From NCBI GenBank assembly GCA_022885665.1, contig JAGQDJ010000077.1, positions 496,001 to 560,000 on the forward strand: a stretch of DNA of 64,000 nt, given 5' to 3'. Origin of the DNA: Triops longicaudatus. Lineage: Eukaryota; Arthropoda; Branchiopoda; Notostraca; Triopsidae. Both the position numbers and the translations under genes were made by a program. This document shows positions 1 to 12,635 of this stretch, one piece after another (positions within the stretch are counted from its first letter, which is position 1; each line of letters starts with the position of its first letter). The notes under the pieces are model-generated. The model did no database searches. It worked only from the letters and a program-made list of their open reading frames with translations, and had not been told where the DNA came from.

Positions 1-2285
1 GTTATACATGGGATGCACTCCTCCAGGACCAAACAAGCCAAATGTGGGTGGTAGGCCCAAGGGACGGGCTGACATGCGGAGTTTTTCTAATTCAGCTTCT
101 TGGAGGCGCTTAGCTTTCGCGCGCCGGTTTTGGAACCAAATTTTCACCTGTAAAGAATCAATTACACGAGCTTTAGCCATTGTCTTTCTTTGGGTCGAAA
201 AATGTCTTCGAACTCTTGAAAGTTAAAGAAACTCTTGAAATTCGTGAAAGTTCATACAAGAATTTTCTTTACCTGTGTTTCTGTAAGTGCTAACGAGGCA
301 GAAAACTCGGCGCGTTCGGCAATCGACAGGTATTGCTTTTCCCGGAATTTCTTTTCTAACGCCATCAGCTGTTGCGTGGTAAACGGCGTACGAGGTTTTC
401 GGTTAGGCTTGTGCTTCCGTAATTGACAGCGGATTTGACCAGGTGGTAGTTTGGGTAATCCATCTAAAGACGGTGGCAATTTAGGCAAGCTAACATCCCC
501 ATCTTCTGCGCAACAATGAAAGGGAAAATAATGGTGAGCGAAGCGTTTGGCTTTGTGATTAATGCGAAATTCAAGGAATGCTTATCAGTTTTAAAGGGCT
601 TTACAAGCAAGTCTAGTGGTTAGTCACATTAAAATCTCCGTTAGCATATTTGCAAACATTTTGTGACACTCAAGCTTTGACTTTAAAATACTTCCAAATT
701 TAAAAACTGGCTTTACATTATCGTGGCGTGAATTATCGGAGCTTAACTAGACAGACTGAACTGTTTTACATAAGAGTTATTGTTGCAGCTCAGGCAGTAT
801 CGTATAAATTAGAAAAATTGAAATGGAAAATTTCATAGTCTTTTCGCTGTAAAAACAGAACAGAGTAAGGTAAACAAGTGGAAGAAACTCGCGTCATTGG
901 TAGATTTCCGGTCAAAGATATTCAATTTGAGTGACATTATAGTGTGATGGTGCTTTACACACTTCCTGATCACTTGCCGGAAATCATTAGAATGCTATAA
1001 GCATGCTGAATGCGAGAATAACGATTTATGGAGGGTAAATAAAAAAGAAAACTGAATGTAATCATAGTGTTTGGTCCATTACGAGCGTAATGATGCTTGA
1101 CACATCAAGCAAAGAGGGTGACTTTAATTCATTGAGGAAGTAATGATTGCCACCCTACGCGTAAATGATTGAAACTAAGAATGACACTTTTGCGTGTCAA
1201 CTGCAATCAAAGCTTTACTTAACACATAGTCAAAGGTGTCGGAGTGCTAATGATTGTTCGAGTTAATTAACTCTGTTGCGGTGTGCATGGAAGAAGGTTG
1301 ATGGTTTGATCAAACAATTATGCCAAAAACGGATTAGGTAGCGTTACGATCACTTACTGTGTGAAGGTGGATTGCCATGATGAGACCAAACAAAAGGCGA
1401 GTATGCGAAAGGCCAAGGCGGACTAGTGAGAACATTCGGCGTGGCAGCACCAGGTAAACCGGGACTTCCGAAGGCTGAGCCGGGCGCTGCCGGGCCCAAG
1501 GAACCGGGTGGTTTCGCGGCTAGAGACGCGGGACTGCCGGGCAGCGGTAAGACTGCAGACGCGTTGGACCGTTGTTGCAAGTGTTGCATTAAGGATCCAG
1601 GCGCGTATAATGCGGCATGGTGATGCAGCGCATGTCGGGATAAACTCGTTAAAGAGTCTGATTTCTTCTCATCATCTTCCAAATCACAGTCATCGTCATC
1701 AATGTCGTCCAACGAACTTTCGCAGCCATCGTGATCCTCGCGGCAGTCACTGTGCTGCGACCGGGAATCGTCGACGTCGATGTCATTGTCACTGTCTTCG
1801 GCCAAATCCCTTAAGAGGTGTTGCGGTGAGGGTGAGGTGATAAGAGATGAATCTTCTTTGACTTTGGCGATAGAGAGATCAGTGGGGAGGGTAGACGAGG
1901 AGCGATCCAATGCGGGAGAATCACTTCTAGAAGGTGAGGGTGATTCTTTGCATTGTTTGGCGTTCACAGGTTGCGAAGATAGTGAAGACGAGGGCGAGTA
2001 TGAAGAAGGGATGTAAGTCGTGTTGGAGAGAAGGGCATCTACACTGAAATTAAGTTTGCGGATCGGTTGATGATGATGAAGGTGGGGAGGGGATAAATAC
2101 GGCGTACGGAGCACTGCCGAAGAAGGGTGTTGAAGTGCGGCTGAAGACATGGGGGAAGCAGTATTACTCAAAATCGGTGAGCTAGATTTGGTAATGCTGT
2201 CAGCCGTGGTGGGACCACTGCTCGTACTCAAGCTGCTTTCGGAGTCGGAGAGTGATACTGGTTTAACTTTGTCAGCAATCATCAT
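1..2285 (-). CDS. Msx: Msx-family homeobox transcription factor (partial, 3' end beyond window)
   Basis: This is a sequence-specific nuclear transcription factor of the Msx/Drop (muscle segment homeobox) family. The exons, in gene order, are 2285-1358, 505-273 and 147-1, giving 436 codons so far. The homeodomain spans residues 344-403. It has the Msx start RKPRTPFTT, then QYLSIAERAEFS, and helix 3 KIWFQNRRAKAKR with Gln50. An Engrailed-homology-like motif (KLNFSVDALLS, about residues 77-87) matches the Groucho-binding N-terminal Msx motif. The family motif LPKLPP before the homeodomain occurs twice (residues 316-321 and 326-331). Between these lie Ser-rich, acidic and Gly/Pro-rich low-complexity stretches. 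Intron 1 (506-1357) has donor GTAAGTG. Intron 2 (148-272) splits the homeodomain between residues 44 and 45. The start codon is the first of two adjacent ATGs. The homeodomain identity is certain; the exact start is less so. Confidence 0.95.
1094..1111. promoter_or_regulatory. Perfect inverted repeat in Msx intron 1
   Basis: TGCTTGA and TCAAGCA form perfect 7-base arms around a CACA spacer inside the 852-base first intron of Msx. This could be a palindromic factor-binding site. Its function is inferred only. Confidence 0.3.
1260..1273. promoter_or_regulatory. 14-base palindrome with homeodomain core in Msx intron 1
   Basis: GAGTTAATTAACTC is a perfect palindrome built around TTAATTAA, a core bound by Antp-class homeodomains including Msx. 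Its place inside the Msx intron would suit auto-regulation or cross-regulation, but that is inference. Confidence 0.4.
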
Positions 2286-2559
2286 GATGTCATGGGGAAG
2301 TCCGAATTTTCTTTATTGTCTGCTTGAGCTCACTTTCTCAAAACATGAGATTATCAAATTGTAAGCTTCACCATGAAAATATTTCACGATTTTATTAAGC
2401 CGTAATTTGTCGCACCACTCACTGAGTTGTTAATGTTTGCAGTAATTTAAAACACTTTCGTTAAGGATACGTGGTCTTCGTGGTTCATATTGAACACTGT
2501 TAAGTCGTAAGTCCGAAAGTTTATCTCAGCTCTCACCAAAACACTTCTCTTCGCGTCTG

Positions 2560-2860
2560 AGGTTGACTGGCATGTGAGTTAATGAGGCAGCGTGCTTGAG
2601 AAACCTTGCTTTTTGCTTTTCGAGCTTCGGTGGTGGGGCTGTAGCCGGGGGGAAACGCAAGAGGGGAAAGAGGCGGAGCCTTGAAGAGGCAATGGGGCAG
2701 TCGCTAAGTCAGGTCGGCTGAAAGGTTTGGGACCCTGCAAGCGAATCCTTGGGTTCGGCTGAGGCTTATTGATAGCTTGGAGGCGGGGCTTGCGAGACTC
2801 GAAGGATTAGGCGCTCTTCTGCTCTTCTCGTTTGCTGTAGCAGTTCTTCGTGACTTTGTA
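2560..2860 (-). promoter_or_regulatory. GC-rich putative Msx promoter
   Basis: This segment is clearly richer in G and C than its surroundings and lies 0.3-0.6 kb upstream of the Msx start codon. It contains a GC-box-like GGCGGGGC (near 2782-2789) and a related GGCGGAGCC (near 2672). No TATA box was seen in a convincing position. It is the natural candidate for the core promoter and 5' leader of Msx; the start site itself cannot be placed. Confidence 0.45.
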
Positions 2861-4358
2861 GCTTTTCCTATGTGTCCCGAGAATCATTAGTGGGGCAACA
2901 CATGCGCCCGAAGGAGTACTTATCGATGCAGTGCTTGAATACAAGGGAAAAAAAGAAATAGACCCCGTAGTTAACTTTTCAACTTAGCGCTGAGGTTTGC
3001 GCACGACGTAATACGGCCAAATGAGGAGCTATTTGTCACGGGTCGCTAATTTTTCGCTCAATACCGCCTTATTTTGCTCTTCGCTACTCGATTTTTAACG
3101 AGAAAAATTTTTAACTCATACGTCAGTCTTTATAATAAAATCATCTATTGATCTCCAATTTGAGTCTTGTCACACTACATAAGTTTTCAATTCTTCTACA
3201 TAAAAATAATTTATGTGCAGAGCTTTATCAGCTTAATAGTATATTCGGCCAATAAGAGACTTGCCGTAAGAGTAAAGAACAGTGAATCTTATATGAATTT
3301 TAAGTCGTGAAATTAAATCAGATATTTAACGCGCAAACAGTGGTACCGAATTCCACTATTATTTCCCACACAGTGTCATTTTTAAACCGAATTAAAACTC
3401 AATGTTAATTAGCTTACTCAAATGTCAAGTAACAGACAGTTACTTTAGCTATTATTTTTTCTTATCTGCACTCTTGTTCCTTTACCAGCTACTATTACAT
3501 TTCCAAATTCAATAGTTAACATTACAATATTTTTTTGTAAAAAGAATTATCGAAAAGGGCTATAAAGGTTTATTTTACTGATGTTAAGATATTTTATCAT
3601 CCAAGAAAGTTAAATAAATGTATCCATCAGTAGGTGATGCCTACGATGGCTGCAGTCTGTTTAAAAATGTCACAGTCAAGCCGTTAGTTCTGTTAAGACT
3701 AAATTCCATTTAACGAGAAACAAAGCTTACGGTCCCGTTTTGCAACATTTAAGCAAATGAAAGCCCTGATACGACGAATTTCCGCTTGAAACAAAATTGT
3801 TAACCCGTTCCCGAGCCCTTCTTAAACGGAGAGCACTGTTTTCGATGTTCTCTTGAATTTTAATGAATCCGACTTTACAATTAGCACTCTTTTTATTTTA
3901 CTATTGAAATCGTAGTAGAAAGCGTTCTGGAATTCCATTAACGCTTTTTCTGACTGAATGTAGAACGGGTTGGTGCAGCCCTTAGCCAAAAGACGCTAAG
4001 TAATTTGTCTTGTGTGTGATAGCTCTCACTTTTTGGCTTGTAATATTTGCCAACTTTCCTCGAGGGAATTGCACTCGGAGTTAAGAACAGTTCACATAAT
4101 TGCTGGGTAATTGCAGCCTCATTTCTTTGAAGGTGTCGGTGTTTGGTTGGACGTCAAAGCTGAAAAAGTCAACAAGGAAAAGATATTAAGAGAGAAGGGG
4201 GGGTCATGTGCTCATTTTTGGCTTGGCGTTCTTAATCAGATTATGGACCTTGTGCCGACATGTTGCCTCGTAGGCTAATGCTTTTCAATTCCCTACAATC
4301 CTTACCCTCTTGCTGTATACATACATTCTTTCTTTTTTCCTTTCACCGCTTTCAAACA
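2861..4358. other. Intergenic, no gene seen
   Basis: AT-rich DNA upstream of Msx. No long open frame, RNA gene or repeat was recognised. Several TAAT/ATTA cores are present, as expected by chance in such sequence. Confidence 0.5.
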
Positions 4359-4927
4359 ATGGGGCCCAGCAGCCCTCCCACAAAAAGACTCCGAACAACC
4401 CCAAGTGATGGACACATCTCAGGTCAGCCTCAATCCTTTTGGGGGTATCCAAGCAAAAGCAAGAGAGAGCTATCTTGACCTGCCTTGACATTGACATTTG
4501 TTTGATGTTACTACGGGAAAACTTGAGCGGTTCGGGCCATTGATACGGCTTTCTCTGTGTCTTTTTTCGTTCGTCCCGGTCTCCCAAGAGGGAAAAATCT
4601 TGCAACTTTTTCCAAAGCGGACAAACAAATGAAAATGAGACCCCCTCTGATGGTAATAAGTTAGTCCCTATAGCAATTCCAAAAGCCAAAAGGGTTCCTT
4701 GTTTTCCCCAACTTTACTGATGTCGATAAGCAATTGGGACGAACAAGTTCACTGATTCCATGTCACCACATCAGCACCGACATTCCTCTTTAATGAGTGA
4801 GAGAAAAGAGACCCGTAGTGGATTGGTACAGAGTCCGGATTTCATGTCTTCTTCTAACCTTCGATGGACTCCACTAGATACGTTGATTAGCCCTGGAAGC
4901 CTTCCTCCTTTTTTATTTGACCGATAG
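4359..4927 (+). CDS. Candidate two-exon unrecognised gene or gene fragment
   Basis: I do not recognise this protein. Exon a (4359-4422) starts at an ATG and ends at a GTCAGC donor in phase 1. It encodes a Ser/Pro/basic stretch containing SPPTKRLRTTPSDGH. Exon b (4731-4927) follows a pyrimidine-rich tract and an AG acceptor in the matching phase. It encodes about 65 residues rich in Ser, His, Arg and Pro, ending WTPLDTLISPGSLPPFLF and a TAG stop. The composition resembles a disordered region of a nuclear regulator. The W-TPL-SP-FLF ending faintly recalls the C-terminal activation segment of ELK-type ETS factors, but no ETS domain was found upstream. A chance open frame or a non-coding conserved element are equally good explanations. 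Confidence 0.25.
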
Positions 4928-6591
4928 GGGCCAATTATCAATGCAGAACGCCATAATCCGTCCAAACGTCTGGGGGATTCTTTGGCAAGACGCTTTATTT
5001 AGCGAACTTTATAGCGAATCTTTGCCGACTAAAAGCTCTGCAATAGGGAATTCGTTTATGGAGAATTGACAGAATCGCTGCGTTTAGAACCGAAATGACG
5101 ACTTTGAAGAATGCTTTCAAGTGTCCCGCCTTTTTTGACTCAAATCCTTGAATTGACCTAATCTGACAGAACTTGCCTTTTTGCTTTGGTTTCAGGGTGG
5201 CCCGGCACCCTACAAGCTTCTTTGGAACATGCGGATTAGCAGATTCAGCCATTTATTTCCAGGTCAAAAAGAAGGAGGATTTAAAAGACCACACTAGGAG
5301 ATCTAAAACGAAACTATGCATGGTATTCGCGATTGTTGTTAACTCGTACACTGTTTTCGAAGAAAATAGAGACTTCTGTACTCGATTTTTATCACAGAAC
5401 TGCTTTGCAATACTGAAAACCGTGCTATTAAGGAGAAAACATGCAAAGAATGCATAAATGCCTGGTTTGATTATCTTTAAAAAGATAATCCGTAGAAAAG
5501 AATTAATGTTTACAAACTCAAGCATGGCACCAACTTTTCGAATAGTTGTGTTGTGTATCAAAATAAAGCTCCGTAATTAGAAAAGCCTTCGTTTTCAATT
5601 AGGTAGCAATGATATTCAGAAAAGGTTGAGAAAGAGAGAGCAAAATGTGCAAAAAGCAAGTTTTAAGAGTTGAAGGTTCTAATTCCCTCGGCCAGAAAAT
5701 CTTTTCTGAAAATAAAATTCAAAAATAAATACCATAAAATATAATTTCTCCCTTAAAATTCGCTCAGTGTCGTATAATTTTTGAAACGGACGGGGACATT
5801 TTTACCTTGCTTAAAATACCTACAAACCATACAAACTTTTATTTCACAAAAAAGGTTAAAAGAAACAGTGTTTATTCTACATTTTCTTCACGTTTGTGAA
5901 AGGCAGCAATCTGAGCTTATCGTGTAAGTTATAGCTATATAATATACCAATTCCGAAAGCGGTGCTCCGTAGCTCGTGATGGTTCTTTTTGTTGCTCTTT
6001 AGCGTAGGGGTATGTAGGGTAGGGTAAGGGGGAAAATAGAATGAAGAGACTTCGCTGTGCTTAATCTTAACCGTAGGATGCCTTTTGATCGTCCCACTCT
6101 CGCTATAATAATGTTTCGCACAGTCCCTAGAAGAACTGTATATAAACCCTAAAGCCTGGGACAGTTCACTATACAACCCCAAACGCAGAAAAAGAAAAAG
6201 GTAACCATGCACGACGGACCCCTGACTTGGAAAGCTATTTGAAGTCGTATTACATTAATCGGCCATCTATTCTATTTGAAAACGTTCTTAATGACCCTGA
6301 AAAATTTTCAAGAGGGGGGGTGGGGACAAAAGTCAAAAGAGCTTTTGATCCAGCCTCCCCTTTTCTTTCCTTTTTTATCTGTAGAAATTTTTAACACCTT
6401 CATCACCACGGTGGTGAAAGAAAGTATGCAGGAAAATGCATGAAATACCTAAGAAGCAAGGAGAAGAAAAAGCTGGGAAGGTTAAGGAAGCCTTTTGGGG
6501 AAGTATTTTTCATCGGTTGAGCGCGTGATAGTGATGGTGAGTTATGGAGGGTAATCTGTTGCTCATTCCTGCCTGTTTCTTGTGTTCACAG
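4928..6591. other. Intergenic; one weak exon-like segment
   Basis: No recognisable gene. The segment 5198-5263 is bounded by a good acceptor (gctttggtttcag) and a GTCAAA donor and is open in two frames, so it could be a short exon, but nothing supports a particular reading. The rest is AT-rich DNA with short chance frames on both strands. Confidence 0.4.
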
Positions 6592-6741
6592 GGTTATCAA
6601 TTGCGATTTAATTTCGCGTACAAAGGTCTCCCTCCTCCCCTTCTGGAGTTTGATCCCCATGTCTTCCCTATTCCAACGCCTTTTCAGCTCGCACGCTACA
6701 TGAGATTAGAAGCTTTTGACGAATGGCGTGCCGCTTGGTAG
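6592..6741 (+). CDS. Orphan exon-like open segment, unrecognised
   Basis: A strong pyrimidine tract and CAG acceptor (near 6575-6591) precede 49 open codons that end in TAG. The translation looks protein-like: aromatic and Pro-rich (YKGLPPPLLEFDPHVFPIP), then an amphipathic end (FQLARYMRLEAFDEWRAAW). Many third positions are C or T. A GTAGCT just before the stop could also be a donor, making this an internal exon. I cannot assign a family and found no certain partner exons; the 4359-4927 exon pair ends in a stop and cannot be joined to it directly. It may be coincidental. Confidence 0.22.
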   Translation, partial: GYQLRFNFAYKGLPPPLLEFDPHVFPIPTPFQLARYMRLEAFDEWRAAW

Positions 6742-7186
6742 CTCAAGCTTGTCGTACTATTATTGTTGGTAACAGGGATGCCCCTGGTGCCTCGGAAAAG
6801 CGTATTGTTGGGCTTGGGGATGCTTTTGTTCACAGAAACTATGGCAGACAAGATTTCTATTGGGTACCACAGAGCTTTGCGCTGGGCTTTTGGCTGGTCT
6901 CATAGTACGTGTGCAACCGTAATGGGCTAAACGTTCAGGCTCCGTGATGGAAAACGTTTTTGGTGGCGTGGCTCCTCAGCTTTCAATACAGACCTCTCTA
7001 TATGTCTCTATAGCTGCCTCTTTCTCATTACGCTAATCGCCCATGATGGCTGCCTCGCTTGGTATAGTGTGGCACCCGGCCCCGAAAACGACATTAGGAA
7101 TGCTTGGATGAGCACCAACGACTTGATTTGACCTTTCGACATCATTGCAGCCTTAATGCGTTGCTAAATGCTGAGCTCCTGAGTTA

Positions 7187-7199
7187 GGGGGGGGGGGGG
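7187..7199. repeat. Poly(G) tract
   Basis: Thirteen consecutive G. Possible local G-rich structure on the plus strand; likely unstable in length. Confidence 0.9.
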
Positions 7200-8613
7200 A
7201 GGAGAAAGAGTCAAAAAAGAAGAAAAGACTTTGACCATTCATGCACGAGCGTTTAATTATTCCTAACTGAAGATTTTCGAGAATTTGTAGTTTGACTTCT
7301 GGATCAGACAATTTCAATAGGTAAGACGTCAAGTATTGAAGCAGAAGACGTATTATTTCGAACGTGCCAGTAAGCCATAACGCTCAAGAGTGCAAACTGC
7401 GTGGAATGCAGAAGAATTTCATCCGAGAGGTTCAGAGCACTGTTTCTTGATTAAAACAGTTAGATCTCAACTTTTAGTGTAGTTGACCATTCGAGGGGAA
7501 AATATTTATTTTTACATTTTTTTCTTCGTGATTTGATTTCATGTTTCGTTCATCTGATTTCGCATAAACGTTAAGAAACTCAAATCAAATGAAATGGATA
7601 AAAGTAAAAAAAAAAAATAATCGAAAATGTAGCAAATTTAAGCATATATGTTAAAAGAAAATATGATTGGGAAATTTTTGTAAGTAAAGAATTTTAAAAG
7701 AATTTTTCCAGTAAACAGGCTTGATTTTCAAACGATAGTATGAAATACCGGTAGTGCAAATATTTCCCAGCGTGAAATTTCATTGTTTGGAATCGAAGAG
7801 CGTTTCCTTATTGATGGTTATAGAAGGCTTGGCTACTCCTTTTCGGAGCATGCGTTGGTTTTTCTGGAGGAGGACCTTTGCCTTTTCTTTGGGAGCTTTT
7901 CGTGTATGATGAAGAATAGGTGGATGACGAATGCTTGACTTTTGTAGTCTTTTGGAGTAGACTGTGAAAAAGGTACAGCGAAGAAGCTTCTTGTCACCTG
8001 GTGTGTATATACACCTTATGAAGTAGTCCAATAGACTTGATATGAAAAGCCTTATACACTTGAGCCATTGTTGGGGCCTCCGTTGTGAAGTAAGCACCTG
8101 GATCCAGGTATAAGAGCAACACATTGCACTCTTTTAGTTTCCCCTTTGCTTCCCCCCTTTTTGCTTGTAATAATTCATTCTTTCTCCCAATTCTCCCCTC
8201 TTAACTCAACATAACAATATCCATGATCAACTTCCCCATGCTCAATATCCCTTCTTTGCTTTTTATACACACAAGTTTCCTTAACGCCTACCTCGTCACG
8301 GCCCCGAAATTGGAAAAGAAAAGTCATATTTCTCTTTCTTGTTCCTTTTTTTTCTTTTTTTTTTTTCTACCGAAATATATCTAGCGTTTTTACGACTGTG
8401 CACTGTTTCATTTCGAGTTTTTTCTTTCCTGGTGAAAACCAATTGTTGAGATTCATTTGTCATCCTGACGCACAAAACTGTTAATGAAGTTTTCAAAACT
8501 TTTCGGTATACAGCCAAGGCAGTAATGCAAGGAAACACTACGACATGCCATAACATAAAAATGGTTAAATGAATGAATCTCTCTCTCGTTAAAACTTGGC
8601 TGTTGGCTGAGAC

Positions 8614-8634
8614 TAATGATGAATCACATCATTA
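8614..8634. promoter_or_regulatory. TAATGATG / CATCATTA inverted repeat
   Basis: Perfect 8-base arms with a 5-base spacer. Two inverted TAAT cores are a typical layout for a homeodomain dimer site, and the site lies 6 kb upstream of Msx. Regulatory role inferred. Confidence 0.3.
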
Positions 8635-10224
8635 ATCTGTGACCCAAAGGAAACTGACCGCTTGTTAAACCATCTGGGCCAGTCCAAAAAGGAATAACGA
8701 ACAAGAAAATTATGGCCCCAAGAGTGTACAGTACTTGTCAGTGCTGCACTTGTCCTTCTCATTTCAATACCCAGCGTCATTTAGCAAACCTCAACGCTTT
8801 CCTGGTTTCCCTTAACACGAGAAAAGATGGTATACACGCATACTCCGCGAAGTGGGATTTGAAACATTAGCAACAAAGCTGGTGGTCGTTTCCATGTAAA
8901 GACATTAAGCATTGTAAATCAATACTGCAAATGATAAATTATTTCATGCTCGCTAGCTAACACCGTCGCCGCCAAGCCAGAAGAGTGCGGAGAACACGCC
9001 AACAATTTAAAAATATGCCAATTTTCTGATAAATTAACTTGTGCTCTATTAGCCTTGTTATGGCGAATACTTTTCCAGACCTGCATAGGTTCAAGGAAAA
9101 TGCATTCAGTTCAAATAAATATCTAAGATATTTTCGAATTATATCGAATCACTTTAACTCGTGATCCATAATTTCGATGCATTTTATCCATAAACTCTAA
9201 AATATTTATGGATACATTCCTGTCAACTAGGTTTGCTTTGAACAGATATAAGGGGATTTTTTTATCCGTTTCGGCTAATTTTTGAATAATAATGAAACAA
9301 AAGGTTTGGCTCTGTGAAACATCGTCCAGAAGCGACTGAGCTATTGAGTCTTTTTTTTCCTGTGTTGGCATGTGTGAGTATTTTGTATTTAAAGTCCTAG
9401 TCGAAGTACTTCTCGACGATACAACTTCAAATTTCTTCAGGGAATTTGCACGATGAACAATCTGAAAAAAAAAAACAGAAAATTCCGTAGATCAGGTGAA
9501 CAGTCTGACTTTTTTGCAAGAAATAATCGATTTAAAAAAATATATAAATGAAAAAAGCACTACAGAAAAGAGGAAATTATGGCTTAAAACTTAAATGTAT
9601 TTTCATGTATGCTTCTTTTTACCTCTTACGGACTTTCCTACTTTTCATAAGTATTATCTGTCTGCACTGTGCTTAACTTTTAATAAGTTTTGTTCTTTCA
9701 CCACAAGCCGTGAATGTCCTGACCGCGCCGCGCTCCTCTCCAGAATCCCGTAAGCTATAACACAGGAAAATGGTCAAAGTTTGCTAGGTGTATTTGAACA
9801 TCGAATTTGCTTGGAGGGCGAAGGTGTGACTGTGTTTTGTTTTCAGTGACGGAAATACGTGTCTATTTTCTAGTTTTGTAGAAAAAACGGAGCTTCTATC
9901 AGCTTTTGGTAATGAAAATTCGGAGACACTAAAATGGGCCAAAAATGTCTTCTTTCAACTCCTGTTGCGACGAGTGTTACGTTTCACTTCAGGTAAATTC
10001 GTGCTCAATTTTGACGGCGTCTAATTTGGTGCGTTGTGTTAAGTACTCGAGAAGCAGTTGATTTTCTCATTTTTTATTTATTTACTTATTTATTTATTTT
10101 ACATTCAAAATGTTCAAAGTAATCCTTTCTGCTAAAAGTAACCAGACCGTATTTAAAGCAAATCAACCAAATGAAGTGGAATTGGCTCAATCTGCTAATT
10201 TCTGTCGGAAACTGAACGCTTGTC

Positions 10225-10226
<2 letters not shown>

Positions 10227-10255
<29 letters not shown>
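10227..10255. repeat. Poly(A) tract, 29 bases
   Basis: Uninterrupted run of A. Could be a microsatellite or an old retroposon tail; no retroposon body was recognised before it. Confidence 0.9.
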
Positions 10256-12635
10256 CGAAAGGCGGCGTTGAGGCTAGCTTAGCAAAAACGAGACAGAAGT
10301 TCAGTCTGTGTCGTATTTTCCACGCCCGAAAGCTCTGGACGAAGGCTTTCTAGGTTGCGTTAATGACTCCTGGCCGTAGTGGTGACAGCTGGATTGTTTT
10401 TATCCCTACAGATTCGGGGGATTATGACTCCTTCGGGATCAATTCACCGTGCCCCCAAACGTGTCACTACCAAGATTCGGAAGCGTTATATCGAGGTCGG
10501 ATGCAGTAAAAGGGGCCTCGTCCCGTGAGAGATTCTCCGAATCTACATTTTCCTGAAAGACGCTATCTTTTGCCAGCTTGGGGTGGGAGAGAAATCTCTG
10601 CTCTTTCGAGTGACTAAGGAATTGGCCAAGTGAAAAGAGTCGTTCTGTCTTTTTCTTGCTAAAGAAATAGAGCTGTCGTTCTGCTAAAGAGACAATTTCC
10701 TCTTTAAGTGAGAATGGGCCATCTTGGCCCCGCCTCTGTTGTATTACCCCGTTCCCACTTTGGAATCTAACTCATCCATCTTATTTAGCTTCAAGAAAAA
10801 AAAAAACGAAAAATCCGAAAACTGTTGCTGCACTTCTTTTATTTTTGAGTTGACCAAGCGTTAATGAAGTAAATTAATGTTGGGATAGAAATGGAGAAAG
10901 AAAGAGAGGAGGTTTTTAAAAATTGTTGCCTTAAATGAGGTAGGCGTGGTCATGGCATGCTCGGAGGTCGGACGTCTCTAGCGTCTTCGGTCTGTAGCAT
11001 TCATATATATGGCTTTGGTTGGGAATGACCCATGACCTAGACCTCGGAGAGGATTTATGGAGACAGTTTGGGGGACCGGGCTTCTCACGTTCAGAGGGAT
11101 ATTTCTCACACATGGTTACACGCATTACTGCCAACCACAGACCAAAGAGCAACCGAGTCAAGCTTGCCGAACCAGGAGAAGGAAAAGGGAACATTTTCTT
11201 CGCAATATTACTTAAACTGAGGCCAAAGTTTATGGAAAGCGCAGACACACGAGACTTTTAATTTCTTGTTAGCTTGTTTTTCTTTCGTGTGCTTTAGTGA
11301 CGGTCGCTGGTGGAAGAGGGCGAAAGGCAAAACCTCTTTACAACCACGAAATGAAAAAAACGGTCCAGCCTTTTTCGTGCAAGTCACAAGTTCGTTAAGA
11401 AGGGTTGTCCGGTATTGTCTTGTACTGGACTGTGAGCTCATCAGTTTGAGGTTTTGTTGCAAGATGCTGTGTCGCTTTCTTACCCCTGACCACACCCCCT
11501 TAATTGAAGAAAACGATGTATTCTCAAAGTTTGGTCAGACCTCTTCCCAGTACATGTGTATCGCACCTTGTACTACATATGTTAACTTAAAAATATTGTT
11601 AAATTAAATTTTATTAAATTCTGTTCCATAATTTTTATGTAAAAAATATTTCAATGTGGAACAGTCGAAATTTCAGCAAAAGGACTTGCACATAATATAA
11701 TTTTCATATGAAGTATCGTGCTAAGTTTCGTGTGAAGAATGGGATATTTCCGAAAAAAAGTGTAAGATTTTTAATAGGAAGCTAAAAATAAAGTCGATTG
11801 TAAATGACTGTTAATTCCGCGCTGAGGGAAAAGTTCAAATGTAGCACCTCGTAGCTTAAAACCGGCTTCCACCTTGATCCCCAAATAGTGATCTGTCTTT
11901 AGCCAAAATCTGCCGTGACATAGTTCACCAAGCCACAGTAACGAAGTGAAAAAGATCGTTTTTCTTAGTTGCCGTCCTTTTTATGAGCCGCAAAAGCTTA
12001 CAGTGCTTCCTTGCGTAAAAAAAGGACTTCTTGCGAGTCCTGTGTTTCCTGGACAGTCAATCCTTCATCAGGCCCTGACTTAAAACGCTTTTTGACGAAG
12101 GTAGTAAAAATATATTTAAATAAATGTGCGCTTAAAGCGAATTTGTATTTTATTGCTTGCTTCAAGCTTTTAATTGGCTTATCATTATTGAGCCAATGGT
12201 TTTAAAATTGCGGCCGTTTTAACCGTACTAGACGGAACGGCGTCTCTGGCACACTTTTTCTTCATAAAAGTGAACGCTATTGCATAGTAAATGTATTGCT
12301 TGGTAAATGTTGGGAACTTTGATCATTTGTGAAGTAAAGATGAACCTAATGGGTTTTGATTCCTGTTCTGACAAGGTGACTTTTTTGCGTTTCCTAAAAT
12401 GCAAGCCACGATTTTGGCGCCAATCCGTGGGAAAAGACTTATTATTGATTATTATAGCAGATTAGGAGCCAAAAATTGAACTGATACTCGTTTTATTTTC
12501 GGAAAGAAGAGTTTTAACTATCAGGGCGTGATTAAGCCAACGTGAAATTGTTTTGGCGATGAACCGATAACAGCCGAAGGCACATGTGACGTTTGGGTGA
12601 TTGGGAATGTCTTCTTCATCAAATTACCCTTAACA

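Larger units (their letters stand above)
6742..10226. other. Intergenic, no gene seen
   Basis: No gene recognised. Around 7780-8124 long frames are open on both strands at once, which argues for base composition rather than coding. The stretch contains a G tract, a TAAT/ATTA palindrome and, near 10075-10102, a short TTTA/TTAT simple repeat. Confidence 0.5.

Noticed and set aside
4285..4689. 134-codon minus-strand frame overlapping the candidate exon a
   Set aside because: No family resemblance, and it ends without splice or promoter context.
7780..8124. 114-codon minus-strand frame, with a plausible plus-strand reading over the same bases
   Set aside because: Both strands look equally protein-like, which shows that appearance alone is not evidence here.
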